A stretch of DNA of 64,000 nucleotides, from positions 84,717 through 148,716 of the forward strand of contig CAJTWC010000004.1 of NCBI GenBank assembly GCA_910580185.1, written 5' to 3'. This DNA comes from an uncultured Bacilli bacterium. Lineage in GTDB: Bacteria > Bacillota_I > Bacilli_A > RF39 > UBA660. Made by a program: the position numbers and the translations under genes. Under the pieces are notes generated by a model. It saw only the letters and a program-made list of their open reading frames with translations, made no database searches and was not told where the DNA came from. Positions 24,822 through 33,437 of this stretch are shown here, one piece after another. The stretch's first letter is position 1. Each line of letters begins with the position of its first letter.

Positions 24822-25748
24822 ATGAAACACATAAGCGTTTTATTAGAGCCTACAATTAATGCGTTAAACATCAAAAATGATGGTATATACGTTGATTGTA
24901 CTTTAGGTTATGCAGGTCATTCGAGCGCAATCTTAAAAAGATTAAAAAAGGGAAAATTATATGCTTTTGATCAAGATGAAGATGCAAGGGCACATAGTGA
25001 AAACGTTCTAAAAAACATTGGTGATAATTTTGAAATAATTCCTACTAATTTTTCTAATTTGAAAGAGGAATTAAATAAAAGAGGAATAACTGGTGTTGAT
25101 GGCATTATGTTTGATTTGGGGGTTTCATCGCCTCAATTAGACGATGCTGATAGGGGGTTTAGTTTTCACAAAAGCGCACCCTTAGATATGCGTATGGATA
25201 AAAGCGCTAAGCTAACCGCTAAAGACGTGGTTAATAATTATTCATTTAATGATTTATATAGAATAATTAAAAATTATGGTGAAGAAAAATATGCTAAACA
25301 AATAGCAAGAGAAATAGAAAAAGAAAGAAAGGTTAAGCCTATAGAAACAACTTTAGAACTAGCAGAGACTATATCAAACGCGGTTCCTGAAAAGTATAAG
25401 AGGCTAACCCATCCTGCTAGAAGAACCTTTCAAGCGATAAGAATAGAAGTTAACAATGAATTAGATATATTACCAAAAACGTTTAATGATGCGATTGATT
25501 TATTAAATGAAGACGGTGTTATTGCAATCATAACTTTTCATTCATTAGAAGATAAGATTGCCAAAAAGGTTTTATTATCCAGGGCAAAAGAAAATCCGCT
25601 AGCTAAAGGATTACCTGTGGTGCCAGAAGAATATAAACCAGAGCTTAAACTATTAAAGAAAATAAAACCAAGTGAGGAAGAGCTTTTAAATAATAAAAGA
25701 TCAAGAAGTTCAATACTTAGGGTTGGGATAAAACAAAGGAGAGGATAA
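24822..25748 (+). CDS. rsmH: 16S rRNA (cytosine-1402-N4)-methyltransferase
   Basis: 308 residues, normal length. Transfers a methyl group from S-adenosylmethionine to N4 of C1402 in the ribosomal P site. Motifs: VDCTLGYAGHSSAIL (SAM-binding motif I), FDLGVSSPQLDDADRGFSF, PLDMRMD, HPARRTFQAIRIEVN and ITFHSLEDKIAKK, all diagnostic of RsmH (MraW). GGAGG lies in the end of mraZ. Second gene of the cluster. Confidence 0.98.
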   Translation: MKHISVLLEPTINALNIKNDGIYVDCTLGYAGHSSAILKRLKKGKLYAFDQDEDARAHSENVLKNIGDNFEIIPTNFSNLKEELNKRGITGVDGIMFDLGVSSPQLDDADRGFSFHKSAPLDMRMDKSAKLTAKDVVNNYSFNDLYRIIKNYGEEKYAKQIAREIEKERKVKPIETTLELAETISNAVPEKYKRLTHPARRTFQAIRIEVNNELDILPKTFNDAIDLLNEDGVIAIITFHSLEDKIAKKVLLSRAKENPLAKGLPVVPEEYKPELKLLKKIKPSEEELLNNKRSRSSILRVGIKQRRG

Positions 25749-25749
25749 A

Positions 25750-26031
25750 ATGGCTAGAAAAAAAAGAGTTAAATTCGAAAAAAACATAATTACTCTTACA
25801 ATCATAACAATATGCTTTGTTCTTGTTTCTATTTTGTTTTTTAAAGCACAATTATCCTCTATAAACATAGAAGTTGAAAGATTAAAAAAAGATGTTACTA
25901 AACAAGAAAAAGTAAATGAAAGTTTAACCATGAAAGTAAATGAATTAATTTCTTTAGAAAACATGCAATTAGTTGCAGCGAATAATGGTTTGGAGTATAA
26001 TAATAATAATATTATTGTAATACAAAAATAA
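25750..26031 (+). CDS. ftsL: FtsL-like division protein
   Basis: 93 residues: basic N-terminus (ARKKRVKFEKN), one membrane segment (about 13-34), and an extracytoplasmic heptad-repeat helix (SSINIEVERLKKDVTKQEKV) ending in a short tail. FtsL pairs with DivIC/FtsB and links the septal PBP and FtsW in the divisome. Sequence conservation of the family is low; the call rests on position between rsmH and the PBP gene, size and topology. GGAGAGG precedes the start. Confidence 0.82.
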   Translation: MARKKRVKFEKNIITLTIITICFVLVSILFFKAQLSSINIEVERLKKDVTKQEKVNESLTMKVNELISLENMQLVAANNGLEYNNNNIIVIQK

Positions 26032-26044
26032 GGGTGATTTAAAA

Positions 26045-28168
26045 ATGAAAAGAGAAGGATTGAATAAAAATAAAAAAGTTATAACTATGCTTTTTACTTT
26101 ATTCTTTTTCCTTCTTCTTTTTTTATTGATATTAAGATTAGGTTACCTTTGCATATCTGGAAAAGTAGATGGTATTAATTTAAAAGAATTTTCTAATAAG
26201 AGGAATACTAAAAAAGAAACATTGTATGCTTTAAGGGGAAATATATATGATGTTAATGGTGATGTTTTAGCTCAAACTATCAATTCATACACAATAATTG
26301 CTTATCTAGATCCTAAAAGAAGTGAAGACTCTAAAGTACCGCAACACGTAGTAGATAAAGAAGACACCGCTGAAAAATTGTCTACGGTACTTGATATGTC
26401 TAAGGAAAAAATACTTGAAAGATTAAACAAAAATGCATATCAAGTTGAGTTTGGTTCAAAAGGAAGATCTCTTACAGAACTTCAAAAAGAAGCTATAGAA
26501 AACCTAGGATTATATGGAATAGATTTTATAACTACCCATAAGAGATATTATCCTAATAATAGTTTTTTATCATACGTAATTGGTTATACTAAAACAGAAG
26601 AAAATGATAAGATAATTGGAGAAATGGGGATAGAAAAAAAATATAATGATGTTATGACTGGTACTGATGGATATGTCGAATATCAAAAGGATTTAAATGG
26701 TTATAAGTTTCCCAACTCTAATGAGATTAGAAAAGAAAAAGTGGATGGTAACGATGTTTATTTAACAATTGATTCGAACGTTCAAATGTCTTTGGAAACC
26801 GTTGTAAACAAAGCTAAAGAAGAATCAGGGGCCCAATGGATTGTAGCGGTAGTAGCAGATGCTAAAACTGGTAAGATATTAGGTTCTGCAACAAATCCAA
26901 CGTTTAATCCTAATATTAAGGAGATAAGTAATTATCTAAATCCGCTTGTATCTTACACATATGAACCTGGCTCTGTTATGAAAACATATAGTTATATGGC
27001 TGCAATGGAAAATAATCCAAGTTGGGACACGTATAACACTACTTGTTATACGGCTCCTTATACTATCGGAGATGATGTAGTTAGCGACTGGAACAAAACA
27101 GGTTGGGGTGAAATATCATACTCAAAAGGATATACTTTATCTTCTAACACTTGTGTTGCTAATATGATAAAAAATTATTTATCTAAACAAAAATTACTTG
27201 ATTATTATAAAAAATTAGGCTTTGGAAGTACTACAGACATAGAATTACCAAATGAATATGCTGGTAAAGTTAATTTTAAATATGATGTTGAAGTTGTTAA
27301 TGCTGGTTTCGGTCAAGGTATTACAACAACTCCTGTGCAGCAGATAAAAGCGCTTACGGCAATATCAAATAACGGGATTACGTTAAATCCTTATATTGTC
27401 GAAAAAACGGTTAATTCATCTACTAATGAAGTTACTTATAAATCAGAAATAAAAGAAGGGGAAAGGGTTGCTAGTATTGATACAGTAAATAAAATTAAGG
27501 ATTTGATGTATAACGTTGTTAATGGTGAGCAATCTGATACAACCGGTTATAATTACAGATTAGATGGATATGATTTAATTGGTAAAACAGGTACTGCTCA
27601 AATAGCAAATCCAAAAACTGGTAAGTATTATGAGGGAAAGTATGATTACATTACATCATTTGCGGGTATGTATCCAAAAGATGATCCAGAAGTTATTGTG
27701 TATGTAGCGATGCAAAGAAGCTATAATTCAAGTGTTTTACCAGAAACCGTAAAGACAATAGTTAAAGATACTGCAAAGTATCTAGGAATATTTGAAGAAG
27801 CCCCAGAACTTAATAAGGAAGTAGTAAAATATACTTTATCAAATTATAAAAATAAGTCTATTGAGACGGTGAAAGAATCATTGTCAGCTAAAGGTGCTAC
27901 GTATGTTATCTTTGGAAACGGTAATAAGGTAATAGATCAATATCCTAATAAGAATTCTATTATAAATACTAAAAATAAGGTATTCTTGTTTACTAATGAT
28001 AGTGTAATAACAATGCCAGATTTAACAAATTACTCGGTTAAAGAAGCTGATGTAGTTTTAACAAAATTAGGTATAAAACATAGTATTGAAGCAATTGGTT
28101 ATATAGGTAGTCAAAGCCTTCCAGCAGGAACTATAATAACCGATGATACCACTGTTATATTAAATTAA
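26045..28168 (+). CDS. Class B penicillin-binding protein with PASTA domains (FtsI/PbpB/SpoVD type)
   Basis: Septal peptidoglycan transpeptidase of 707 residues. One N-terminal membrane segment (about 15-35), a dimerisation domain (RGNIYDVNGDVLAQT), then the transpeptidase: SVMK (active Ser about 310; the second residue is Val rather than Thr), SSN (about 366) and KTGTAQ (about 514). Two PASTA repeats follow (about 590-707), which bind muropeptides or beta-lactams in related proteins. It ends the mraZ-rsmH-ftsL-pbp run; mraY, murD, ftsW and murG do not follow, so the cluster is shorter than in Bacillus. All key residues are present, so it should be active, unlike the truncated PBP at 61.6 kb. 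Confidence 0.94.
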   Translation: MKREGLNKNKKVITMLFTLFFFLLLFLLILRLGYLCISGKVDGINLKEFSNKRNTKKETLYALRGNIYDVNGDVLAQTINSYTIIAYLDPKRSEDSKVPQHVVDKEDTAEKLSTVLDMSKEKILERLNKNAYQVEFGSKGRSLTELQKEAIENLGLYGIDFITTHKRYYPNNSFLSYVIGYTKTEENDKIIGEMGIEKKYNDVMTGTDGYVEYQKDLNGYKFPNSNEIRKEKVDGNDVYLTIDSNVQMSLETVVNKAKEESGAQWIVAVVADAKTGKILGSATNPTFNPNIKEISNYLNPLVSYTYEPGSVMKTYSYMAAMENNPSWDTYNTTCYTAPYTIGDDVVSDWNKTGWGEISYSKGYTLSSNTCVANMIKNYLSKQKLLDYYKKLGFGSTTDIELPNEYAGKVNFKYDVEVVNAGFGQGITTTPVQQIKALTAISNNGITLNPYIVEKTVNSSTNEVTYKSEIKEGERVASIDTVNKIKDLMYNVVNGEQSDTTGYNYRLDGYDLIGKTGTAQIANPKTGKYYEGKYDYITSFAGMYPKDDPEVIVYVAMQRSYNSSVLPETVKTIVKDTAKYLGIFEEAPELNKEVVKYTLSNYKNKSIETVKESLSAKGATYVIFGNGNKVIDQYPNKNSIINTKNKVFLFTNDSVITMPDLTNYSVKEADVVLTKLGIKHSIEAIGYIGSQSLPAGTIITDDTTVILN

Positions 28169-28190
28169 GATTAGGTTCTCTAATCTTTTT
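28167..28190 (+). terminator. Terminator of the mraZ-pbp cluster
   Basis: AGATTAG (28168-28174) pairs with CTAATCT (28180-28186), followed by a T-run; it overlaps the stop codon. Confidence 0.8.
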
Positions 28191-28211
28191 TAATTTTTTT
28201 TGAAAATAAAA

Positions 28212-28245
28212 GGGGAATTTCAAAAGATTTGTCTAACAATTAATA
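28212..28245 (+). repeat. Conserved upstream block, copy 1
   Basis: About 34 bases with GGAATTT, AAG, TTT and CTAACAATTAAT at the same spacing as a block at 39332-39364 before a small-peptide gene; 28 of 35 aligned bases agree. Probably a shared promoter or control element. The rest of 28191-28337 shows no gene. Confidence 0.5.
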
Positions 28246-28337
28246 TGAAGGGTAAGAAAAAACAAAAGTAAATAAAAAATAGTAGTAATGATTTACTTAA
28301 GGTTATCTTATTTTTCGTGTAAAGAAAGGAAGGAAAA

Positions 28338-29065
28338 ATGCCAGAAGAAAAAACAAGGATAATACCTATGACGTATGACAAGATGTTTAAAAGTGTATTA
28401 ACAAGTAAGGAAGCAAGGGATTACTTATCAGAAATAATAAGTGATATAACAGGGTTTCCAAAAAAGAATATAAAAAGGGATATGGTGTTTAAAAATAATG
28501 AGCATAGCATAAATAGTATAAATGAAAAGAAAAAGATTAGTGATTTGTTAGTAGAAGTAAAGGATAACGTAATCAATTTAGAGATGAATAAGGATTATTA
28601 TGATGGATTAGTAGATAGAAAACATGAGTATATAATAAAAATAAGAGAAAGTATGTTGGGTGAGGGAAAAGAATATAAAGAATTAAAGAAAGTAATTCAA
28701 ATAAATTTTGATAATTATAATATCTATAAACCAGATGATAGAGTAGTGATAAAGTTTGAAATGAGAGATAAGGAAAAGAAAGTAGAAGAAGGAGTAGGAA
28801 TAGAAAGTTATCACGTAATACTTCCCAACGTAAAAGAAAAGTAAATAATACGTTAATAAGAATGGGAATAGAAAAAGGTTGGAAAGAGGTGGCTGAAAAG
28901 GAGTGGAATAAAGGTTTAAAAGAAGGTAAAGAACAAGGATTAATTGAGGGTAAAAAAGAAGGTATATTACAAATCGCTAAAAATCTTTTGGAGCAAAATG
29001 TTGATATAGAAACCATTTCTTTATGTACTGGTCTTTCTCTTGAAGAATTAAAAAAAATTAAATAA
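28338..29065 (+). pseudogene. Rpn-family PD-(D/E)XK nuclease (transposase-like), internally deleted
   Basis: The first piece (28338-28844, 168 residues) has the N-terminal part of Rpn/PDDEXK_2 proteins: PMTYDKMFKSVL, a DLLVEVKDNVINLEMN nuclease strand with the Asp and Glu-x-Asn/Lys core, and YYDGLVDRKHEYI. The second piece (28862-29065, in another frame) is the typical Rpn tail with KGLKEGKEQGLIEGKKEG and TGLSLEELKKI. Between them several tens of residues are missing and stops are present. Rpn proteins are recombination-promoting nucleases and are often decayed in genomes. The first piece has a good AAAGGAAGG site; the tail starts at ATG 28862. Confidence 0.85.
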
Positions 29066-29073
29066 CGTTGTAT

Positions 29074-29100
29074 AAAAAGAATCTAAAAAATTCTTTTTTC
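29074..29100 (+). terminator. Terminator after the Rpn relic
   Basis: AAAAAGAAT pairs with ATTCTTTTT, then more T. Confidence 0.65.
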
Positions 29101-29158
29101 TTTTTAAAGTTTTTAAGTCGTGATATACTAATTTTATATGAATTGAAGGTGTTACTAT

Positions 29159-31291
29159 ATGAAAAAGATAGAATTGTTATCTCCAGCGGGTAATATGAAA
29201 TGTTTAGAAGCTGCTATAGAAGCAGGGTGTGATGCTGTATATTTAGGCGGTAAAATGTTTGGAGCTAGAGGCTTTGCAGGTAATTTTAGTAAAGAAGAAT
29301 TAAAACAAGCTATTTGCTATGCACACTTATATGGAGTAAAAGTTTATTTAACGGTTAATACTATTATTTATGAAAAAGAAGTAGATAATTTTTTAGATTT
29401 CGTTAGATATGCGCATAAAAATAATATAGATGCAGTTATAATTCAAGACTTAGGGATGCTAGATTTGTTAAGAAAGAAGTTTCCTAATTTAGAAATACAT
29501 GCATCGACTCAGATGCATATCCATACGTTTGAGGGGGCTTTATTTGCAAAAAAATATGGCGTTAAAAGAGTTGTAATGGCAAGGGAAACACCGCTAGAAG
29601 TCATAAGAAAGATAAAAGATAAAATTGATATAGAAGTAGAAACATTCGTTCATGGAGCGTTATGTATAAGCTATTCAGGACAATGTTTAGCAAGTACTTT
29701 AATTGGACCTAGAAGTGGAAACAGAGGTACATGTGCGCAAATATGTAGAAAAAAATATGATTTATATAGTAATAATAAAAAGGTGAACAAAGATGAATTT
29801 TTATTAAGTACAAAAGATTTATGTACCATAAATTACGTTGATAAATTAATAGAATCAGGAATAGATAGCTTAAAAATAGAAGGCAGAATGAAAAGGCCAG
29901 AATATGTTTTTTTAGTAACTAGTACGTATAGAAAAGTTATTGATACGTATTATAAAACGGGGAAGGTAAAAGTATCTGATAATGATATTTTAATGCTAAA
30001 AAAAATGTTTAATAGAAACTTTACTAAAGGTTTTATGTTAGGAGAAGAAAATGAATTATTTGTAAATCAAGAAAGACCTAATCATAAAGGTATACTTGCA
30101 GGCACCGTGATATCTAAAATAAAAGATGAACTTAAAATAAGTTTAAATTGTGAAATAAGCATAAATGATGGTCTTAGAATAATGGATGATAAAGAAGATA
30201 AAGGTATCGTTATAAATAAAATGTACGTTAATAAAAAACTTGTTAAGACTGCTAATAAAGGTGATATTATATCATTAAGGTATGATAAATATGTAAAAAA
30301 AGGCTCTAAAGTTTACTTAACTACATCAAGTAATCAAATAAATGAAATTGATAGTAAACTAAAAAGCAAAACAAGAAAAGTAATGGTTGATGCTAATGTA
30401 TCAGCTAAAATAAATAAAAAACTATTAATTAAGGTATCTGATGGTGTAAATGTTATTTCTTTAGAATCTGATAATATAATAGAAGGTGCAGTTAATAATC
30501 CAACCAGCAAAGAACTTATACTAAAGCAAATAAATAAAACAGGAGATACCATATATAAATTTAAAAGTATAGATATTGATATGGACGATAACATATTTAT
30601 AAATATAAAAGATATAAATGAATTAAGAAGACGGATATTAAATGAACTAAATAAAAAAAGATTATATAATATTGCATTTATAGAAAAAGATTATTATTTT
30701 GATGACTATGATTTTAAAAGAAAAAATAATAAGTGTATATTAACCAACGAAAAAATAAATGGTAAATATGATAGTATTTACACCACTAACAAAGATTTAA
30801 CAAAGGAAGGATACATATTAAAAATGCCTAGAGTTATAAAAAAATATCCTTCTTATAATGGTAAAGTGTTAGTATCAGAAGTAGGCTCATTGATAAAATA
30901 TAATGATTTTGAAACTGACTTTTCGTTTAATGTTACTAACTCTTATGCCTTATATTTTCTTCATAGTATCGGTTCAAAAAAAGTTACGTTATCTGAAGAA
31001 TTATCTTTAAAACAAATAAAAGATATTATAGATAACTACCAAAGAAGGTATAACGCAAGTCCAAATGCTGAAGTAATTGTAAATTCTTATCCTGATGCAA
31101 TGATAACCAAGTTTGATTTAAATAAAATGTATAATATAAAAGACGGCATATTAAAAGATGAATTTGGTAATTGTTACCGATTAGAAAGTTATGATGATTA
31201 TATGATAATAAAGCACTATAATAAAATAAATACACTATCTTGTGATGAATATTATAATGTAGGGGTTAATTCGCTAAGAATAAACTTATAA
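29159..31291 (+). CDS. U32-family protein, RlhA type (23S rRNA C2501 hydroxylation) or related
   Basis: 710 residues. N-terminus LLSPAGNMKCLEAAIEAGCD and DAVYLGG are the U32 TIM-barrel signature; then HASTQMHIHTFEGALF, VETFVHGALCISYSGQC and GNRGTCAQICRKKY with four cysteines likely to hold an iron-sulfur cluster, and DLCTINYVDKLIESGIDSLK. The long C-terminal half (about 390-710) fits the DUF3656-containing long U32 proteins such as RlhA, which makes 5-hydroxycytidine in 23S rRNA using prephenate. Older annotation calls these collagenase-like peptidases; the RNA-modification reading is preferred. Single gene with its own strong terminator. Confidence 0.85.
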   Translation: MKKIELLSPAGNMKCLEAAIEAGCDAVYLGGKMFGARGFAGNFSKEELKQAICYAHLYGVKVYLTVNTIIYEKEVDNFLDFVRYAHKNNIDAVIIQDLGMLDLLRKKFPNLEIHASTQMHIHTFEGALFAKKYGVKRVVMARETPLEVIRKIKDKIDIEVETFVHGALCISYSGQCLASTLIGPRSGNRGTCAQICRKKYDLYSNNKKVNKDEFLLSTKDLCTINYVDKLIESGIDSLKIEGRMKRPEYVFLVTSTYRKVIDTYYKTGKVKVSDNDILMLKKMFNRNFTKGFMLGEENELFVNQERPNHKGILAGTVISKIKDELKISLNCEISINDGLRIMDDKEDKGIVINKMYVNKKLVKTANKGDIISLRYDKYVKKGSKVYLTTSSNQINEIDSKLKSKTRKVMVDANVSAKINKKLLIKVSDGVNVISLESDNIIEGAVNNPTSKELILKQINKTGDTIYKFKSIDIDMDDNIFINIKDINELRRRILNELNKKRLYNIAFIEKDYYFDDYDFKRKNNKCILTNEKINGKYDSIYTTNKDLTKEGYILKMPRVIKKYPSYNGKVLVSEVGSLIKYNDFETDFSFNVTNSYALYFLHSIGSKKVTLSEELSLKQIKDIIDNYQRRYNASPNAEVIVNSYPDAMITKFDLNKMYNIKDGILKDEFGNCYRLESYDDYMIIKHYNKINTLSCDEYYNVGVNSLRINL

Positions 31292-31309
31292 AGTAATAAC
31301 ACTTAATTT

Positions 31310-31355
31310 AGAACTATTAATACCTATTTAAATGGATATTAATAGTTCTTTTTAT
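31310..31355 (+). terminator. Strong terminator after the U32 gene
   Basis: 13-bp perfect arms AGAACTATTAATA (31310-31322) and TATTAATAGTTCT (31337-31349), followed by T-rich sequence. Confidence 0.85.
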
Positions 31356-31410
31356 ATAAGATTATATTTGCAAAGTGTACATGCTTCTTTACTGTTGAAA
31401 AGTGTTTATA

Positions 31411-31439
31411 TTGACCAGGGGGAGGGTATATGATATTAT
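31411..31439 (+). promoter_or_regulatory. Surface-protein operon promoter with a G-rich spacer
   Basis: -35 TTGACC (31411-31416), 17-base spacer with G5-A-G3, extended -10 TGATATTAT (31431-31439). After the -10 the sequence CAACATA matches AAACATA after the type VII promoter at 8409-8436, so both belong to one promoter type. The leader to 31540 is about 100 bases with no clear hairpin. Confidence 0.7.
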
Positions 31440-31540
31440 CAACATATAATATTTACAATATACCTTACAAGGTTAAAGAAACTAAATAAAGGTATGATAA
31501 ATTAATAAATGTAAATAATAGAAGTAAGGAGAGTAGAAAG

Positions 31541-32230
31541 ATGGAAAAAGAAAGAAAAATAAAAGTATTAAGCTTGGTAGCTTTAATAGTAGCAGTACTA
31601 GGATTAACGGTTGCTTTTGCAGCATTAAGTCAGACGCTTACCATAACTGGTTTTTCAGGTATGGCACAAGAAGATTGGGATATCAGAATACAAGGAGATG
31701 ATAAGTTTCATGAAAAGTATGCTGCTTCAAATCAGACTTTTGAATGTACTTTTTGCAAAGATGCTATGACGACTGGTAAATTAAATTTGAATGTTGGAGA
31801 AAATTTTGATACGTTAAGCGGTTTTGAGTTTTTATTAGAAAAGCCAGGAGATTTTGGAGTAATTAGCTTTTATGTTGCAAATTATGGAGATATAGATGCT
31901 AAACTTGAACAAATTATAAGTAATAAACCTGTATGTACATCAGAAACTGGAAATGAAGAAGATGCAAAATTAGTATGTGATAACTTAGTCATTAATTATG
32001 GTTATCCTAAAGAAAATATACCAGCTGATCAATTTGGTAAGTGGTCAGAAATAATAGAAACTTTTAAAGAAGGGGAAGTTTTACCAGGAAATCATACTAC
32101 TAATAGTTTATATTTTGAAAAAAGACATGTTATTATGGTAGTTGAGTTAAATAAAAATTTAGAAGTTTTACCAACTAGTAAAGTAACGGTTTCTAATTTA
32201 GGATTCACGTTAAAATACGTGCAAAAGTAA
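31541..32230 (+). CDS. Secreted surface protein, TasA/camelysin-like, paralogue 1
   Basis: 229 residues. Residues 1-35 (KVLSLVALIVAVLGLTVAFA within) form a signal peptide nearly identical to that of the next gene, of the type seen on TasA/CalY-like proteins processed by SipW-type signal peptidases. The mature part is beta-rich (FGVISFYVANYGDIDAKLEQ resembles the CalY/TasA FYVxNxGxxxA pattern) and has two cysteine pairs (CTFC about 62-65; C about 128 and 144) not seen in the paralogue. No LPXTG motif. TasA proteins form extracellular fibres in biofilms; here that role is inferred. GGAGAG precedes the start. Confidence 0.65.
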   Translation: MEKERKIKVLSLVALIVAVLGLTVAFAALSQTLTITGFSGMAQEDWDIRIQGDDKFHEKYAASNQTFECTFCKDAMTTGKLNLNVGENFDTLSGFEFLLEKPGDFGVISFYVANYGDIDAKLEQIISNKPVCTSETGNEEDAKLVCDNLVINYGYPKENIPADQFGKWSEIIETFKEGEVLPGNHTTNSLYFEKRHVIMVVELNKNLEVLPTSKVTVSNLGFTLKYVQK

Positions 32231-32248
32231 TTAAGGAGGAGAAAAAAA

Positions 32249-32926
32249 GTGGAAAAAGAAAGAAAAATAAAAGTATTAAGTTTAGTAGCACTAATAGTAG
32301 CAGTGCTAGGACTAACGGTTGCGTTTGCAGCACTAAGTCAAACACTAACAATAAATGGAACAGCATCAGTAGATGCAGCAAATTGGGATGTTAGATTTGA
32401 AAGTTTAGATGGAACTTATAACGTATCACCAACGTTATCTAGAACACCAAATCCATCAGGAAGTCTTTATGCAGAAAATTTAGAAATTTCAAATGACGGA
32501 TCTACAGCTAATGTTGTTGGGGTTTTATTGGAAAGGCCAGGAGATTTTGTTACCTATGATTTTAAAATATCAAATAAAGGAACAATAGATGCTAAAATAA
32601 GTAATATTGAAGAAAATACTCCTGTTTTTGGTAATTTAGCAGAGGGAGATGAAATTAAAGATATTGTTATTTCGGGAACGCCAGATCCCAGTGATGTAGA
32701 GTTATTTAATAAATATTTTATATTTAAATTAACGTATACTGATACTGGAAAAGAAGTTAGTTTAGATGACGTTATAAGGGCCGGAGAAGAAAAAAACGTA
32801 ACTTTAACCATTGGAATTGATATTGAAGCACCTAAAGCACCTGGCGGTGGTACTGATGAGAATGGTGATGGAACTGCACTTTTTGTTAAGAATTTAGGCA
32901 TGAAGGTATTATATGTACAACAATAA
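32249..32926 (+). CDS. Secreted surface protein, TasA/camelysin-like, paralogue 2
   Basis: 225 residues from GTG 32249 (AAGGAGGAG upstream), 18 bases after paralogue 1. The first 35 residues equal the leader of paralogue 1 with only end changes, and the DNA of that leader is also highly alike, while the mature parts differ strongly. Mature part contains RPGDFVTYDFKISNKGTIDAKI (quoted in part: DFKISNKGTIDAKI), as in TasA/CalY proteins, and a Gly-rich GGGTDENGDG loop near the C-terminus. No cysteines in the mature part. Both could be subunits of a fibre or surface layer. A signal peptidase gene occurs at 42.1 kb, not adjacent. Confidence 0.65.
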   Translation: MEKERKIKVLSLVALIVAVLGLTVAFAALSQTLTINGTASVDAANWDVRFESLDGTYNVSPTLSRTPNPSGSLYAENLEISNDGSTANVVGVLLERPGDFVTYDFKISNKGTIDAKISNIEENTPVFGNLAEGDEIKDIVISGTPDPSDVELFNKYFIFKLTYTDTGKEVSLDDVIRAGEEKNVTLTIGIDIEAPKAPGGGTDENGDGTALFVKNLGMKVLYVQQ

Positions 32927-32935
32927 TTAATAAAT

Positions 32936-32967
32936 AAAAAACACCGAATTTGATTTTGGTGTTTTTT
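32936..32967 (+). terminator. Terminator of the surface-protein operon
   Basis: AAAAACACC pairs with GGTGTTTTT, with inner partial pairing, followed by T6. Confidence 0.8.
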
Positions 32968-33052
32968 ATGTGTAAATACGCGCAAGCTAATTGTTTTTTA
33001 ATTTTATTTATAGTACAATATAAAAAGAATAGTATAGAAGGTAGGTAGGATT

Positions 33053-33415
33053 ATGAATCCAAAAGTAGAATTTTTAAAAAGTATGGGAGTAGATGCAGAA
33101 ACTGGTATATCAAACATGATGGATATAGAAACATATGATGATATAATGAATGATTTTTATGAAAGTTTACCAGAAGAATTATCAAAAATAGATAACTTTA
33201 AAAACTTAGGAGATATGCCAAATTATGCAATATTAGTACATGCTATGAAAAGTAACGCAAGAAGTTTTGGCTTTATGGAACTAGGTGAAATAGCCTATGC
33301 ACACGAAATGGCTAGTAAGGCTGGAGATGTTAATTACGTAAACGAACACTATGAAGAATTTTTAGCAGCTGTTAGAAAAGTGCAGGATATTATTACAAAG
33401 TACAAGGCTTTATAA
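33053..33415 (+). CDS. HPt phosphotransfer protein
   Basis: 120-residue stand-alone histidine phosphotransfer domain. The phospho-acceptor is His63 in LVHAMKSNARSFGF (family HxLKSxAxxxG). It would carry phosphate between the receiver domains of the two hybrid kinases and the response regulator encoded just downstream. First gene of the phosphorelay operon; GGTAGG upstream. Confidence 0.9.
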   Translation: MNPKVEFLKSMGVDAETGISNMMDIETYDDIMNDFYESLPEELSKIDNFKNLGDMPNYAILVHAMKSNARSFGFMELGEIAYAHEMASKAGDVNYVNEHYEEFLAAVRKVQDIITKYKAL

Positions 33416-33437
33416 AGAAGAAAAGGGATGATGACTA

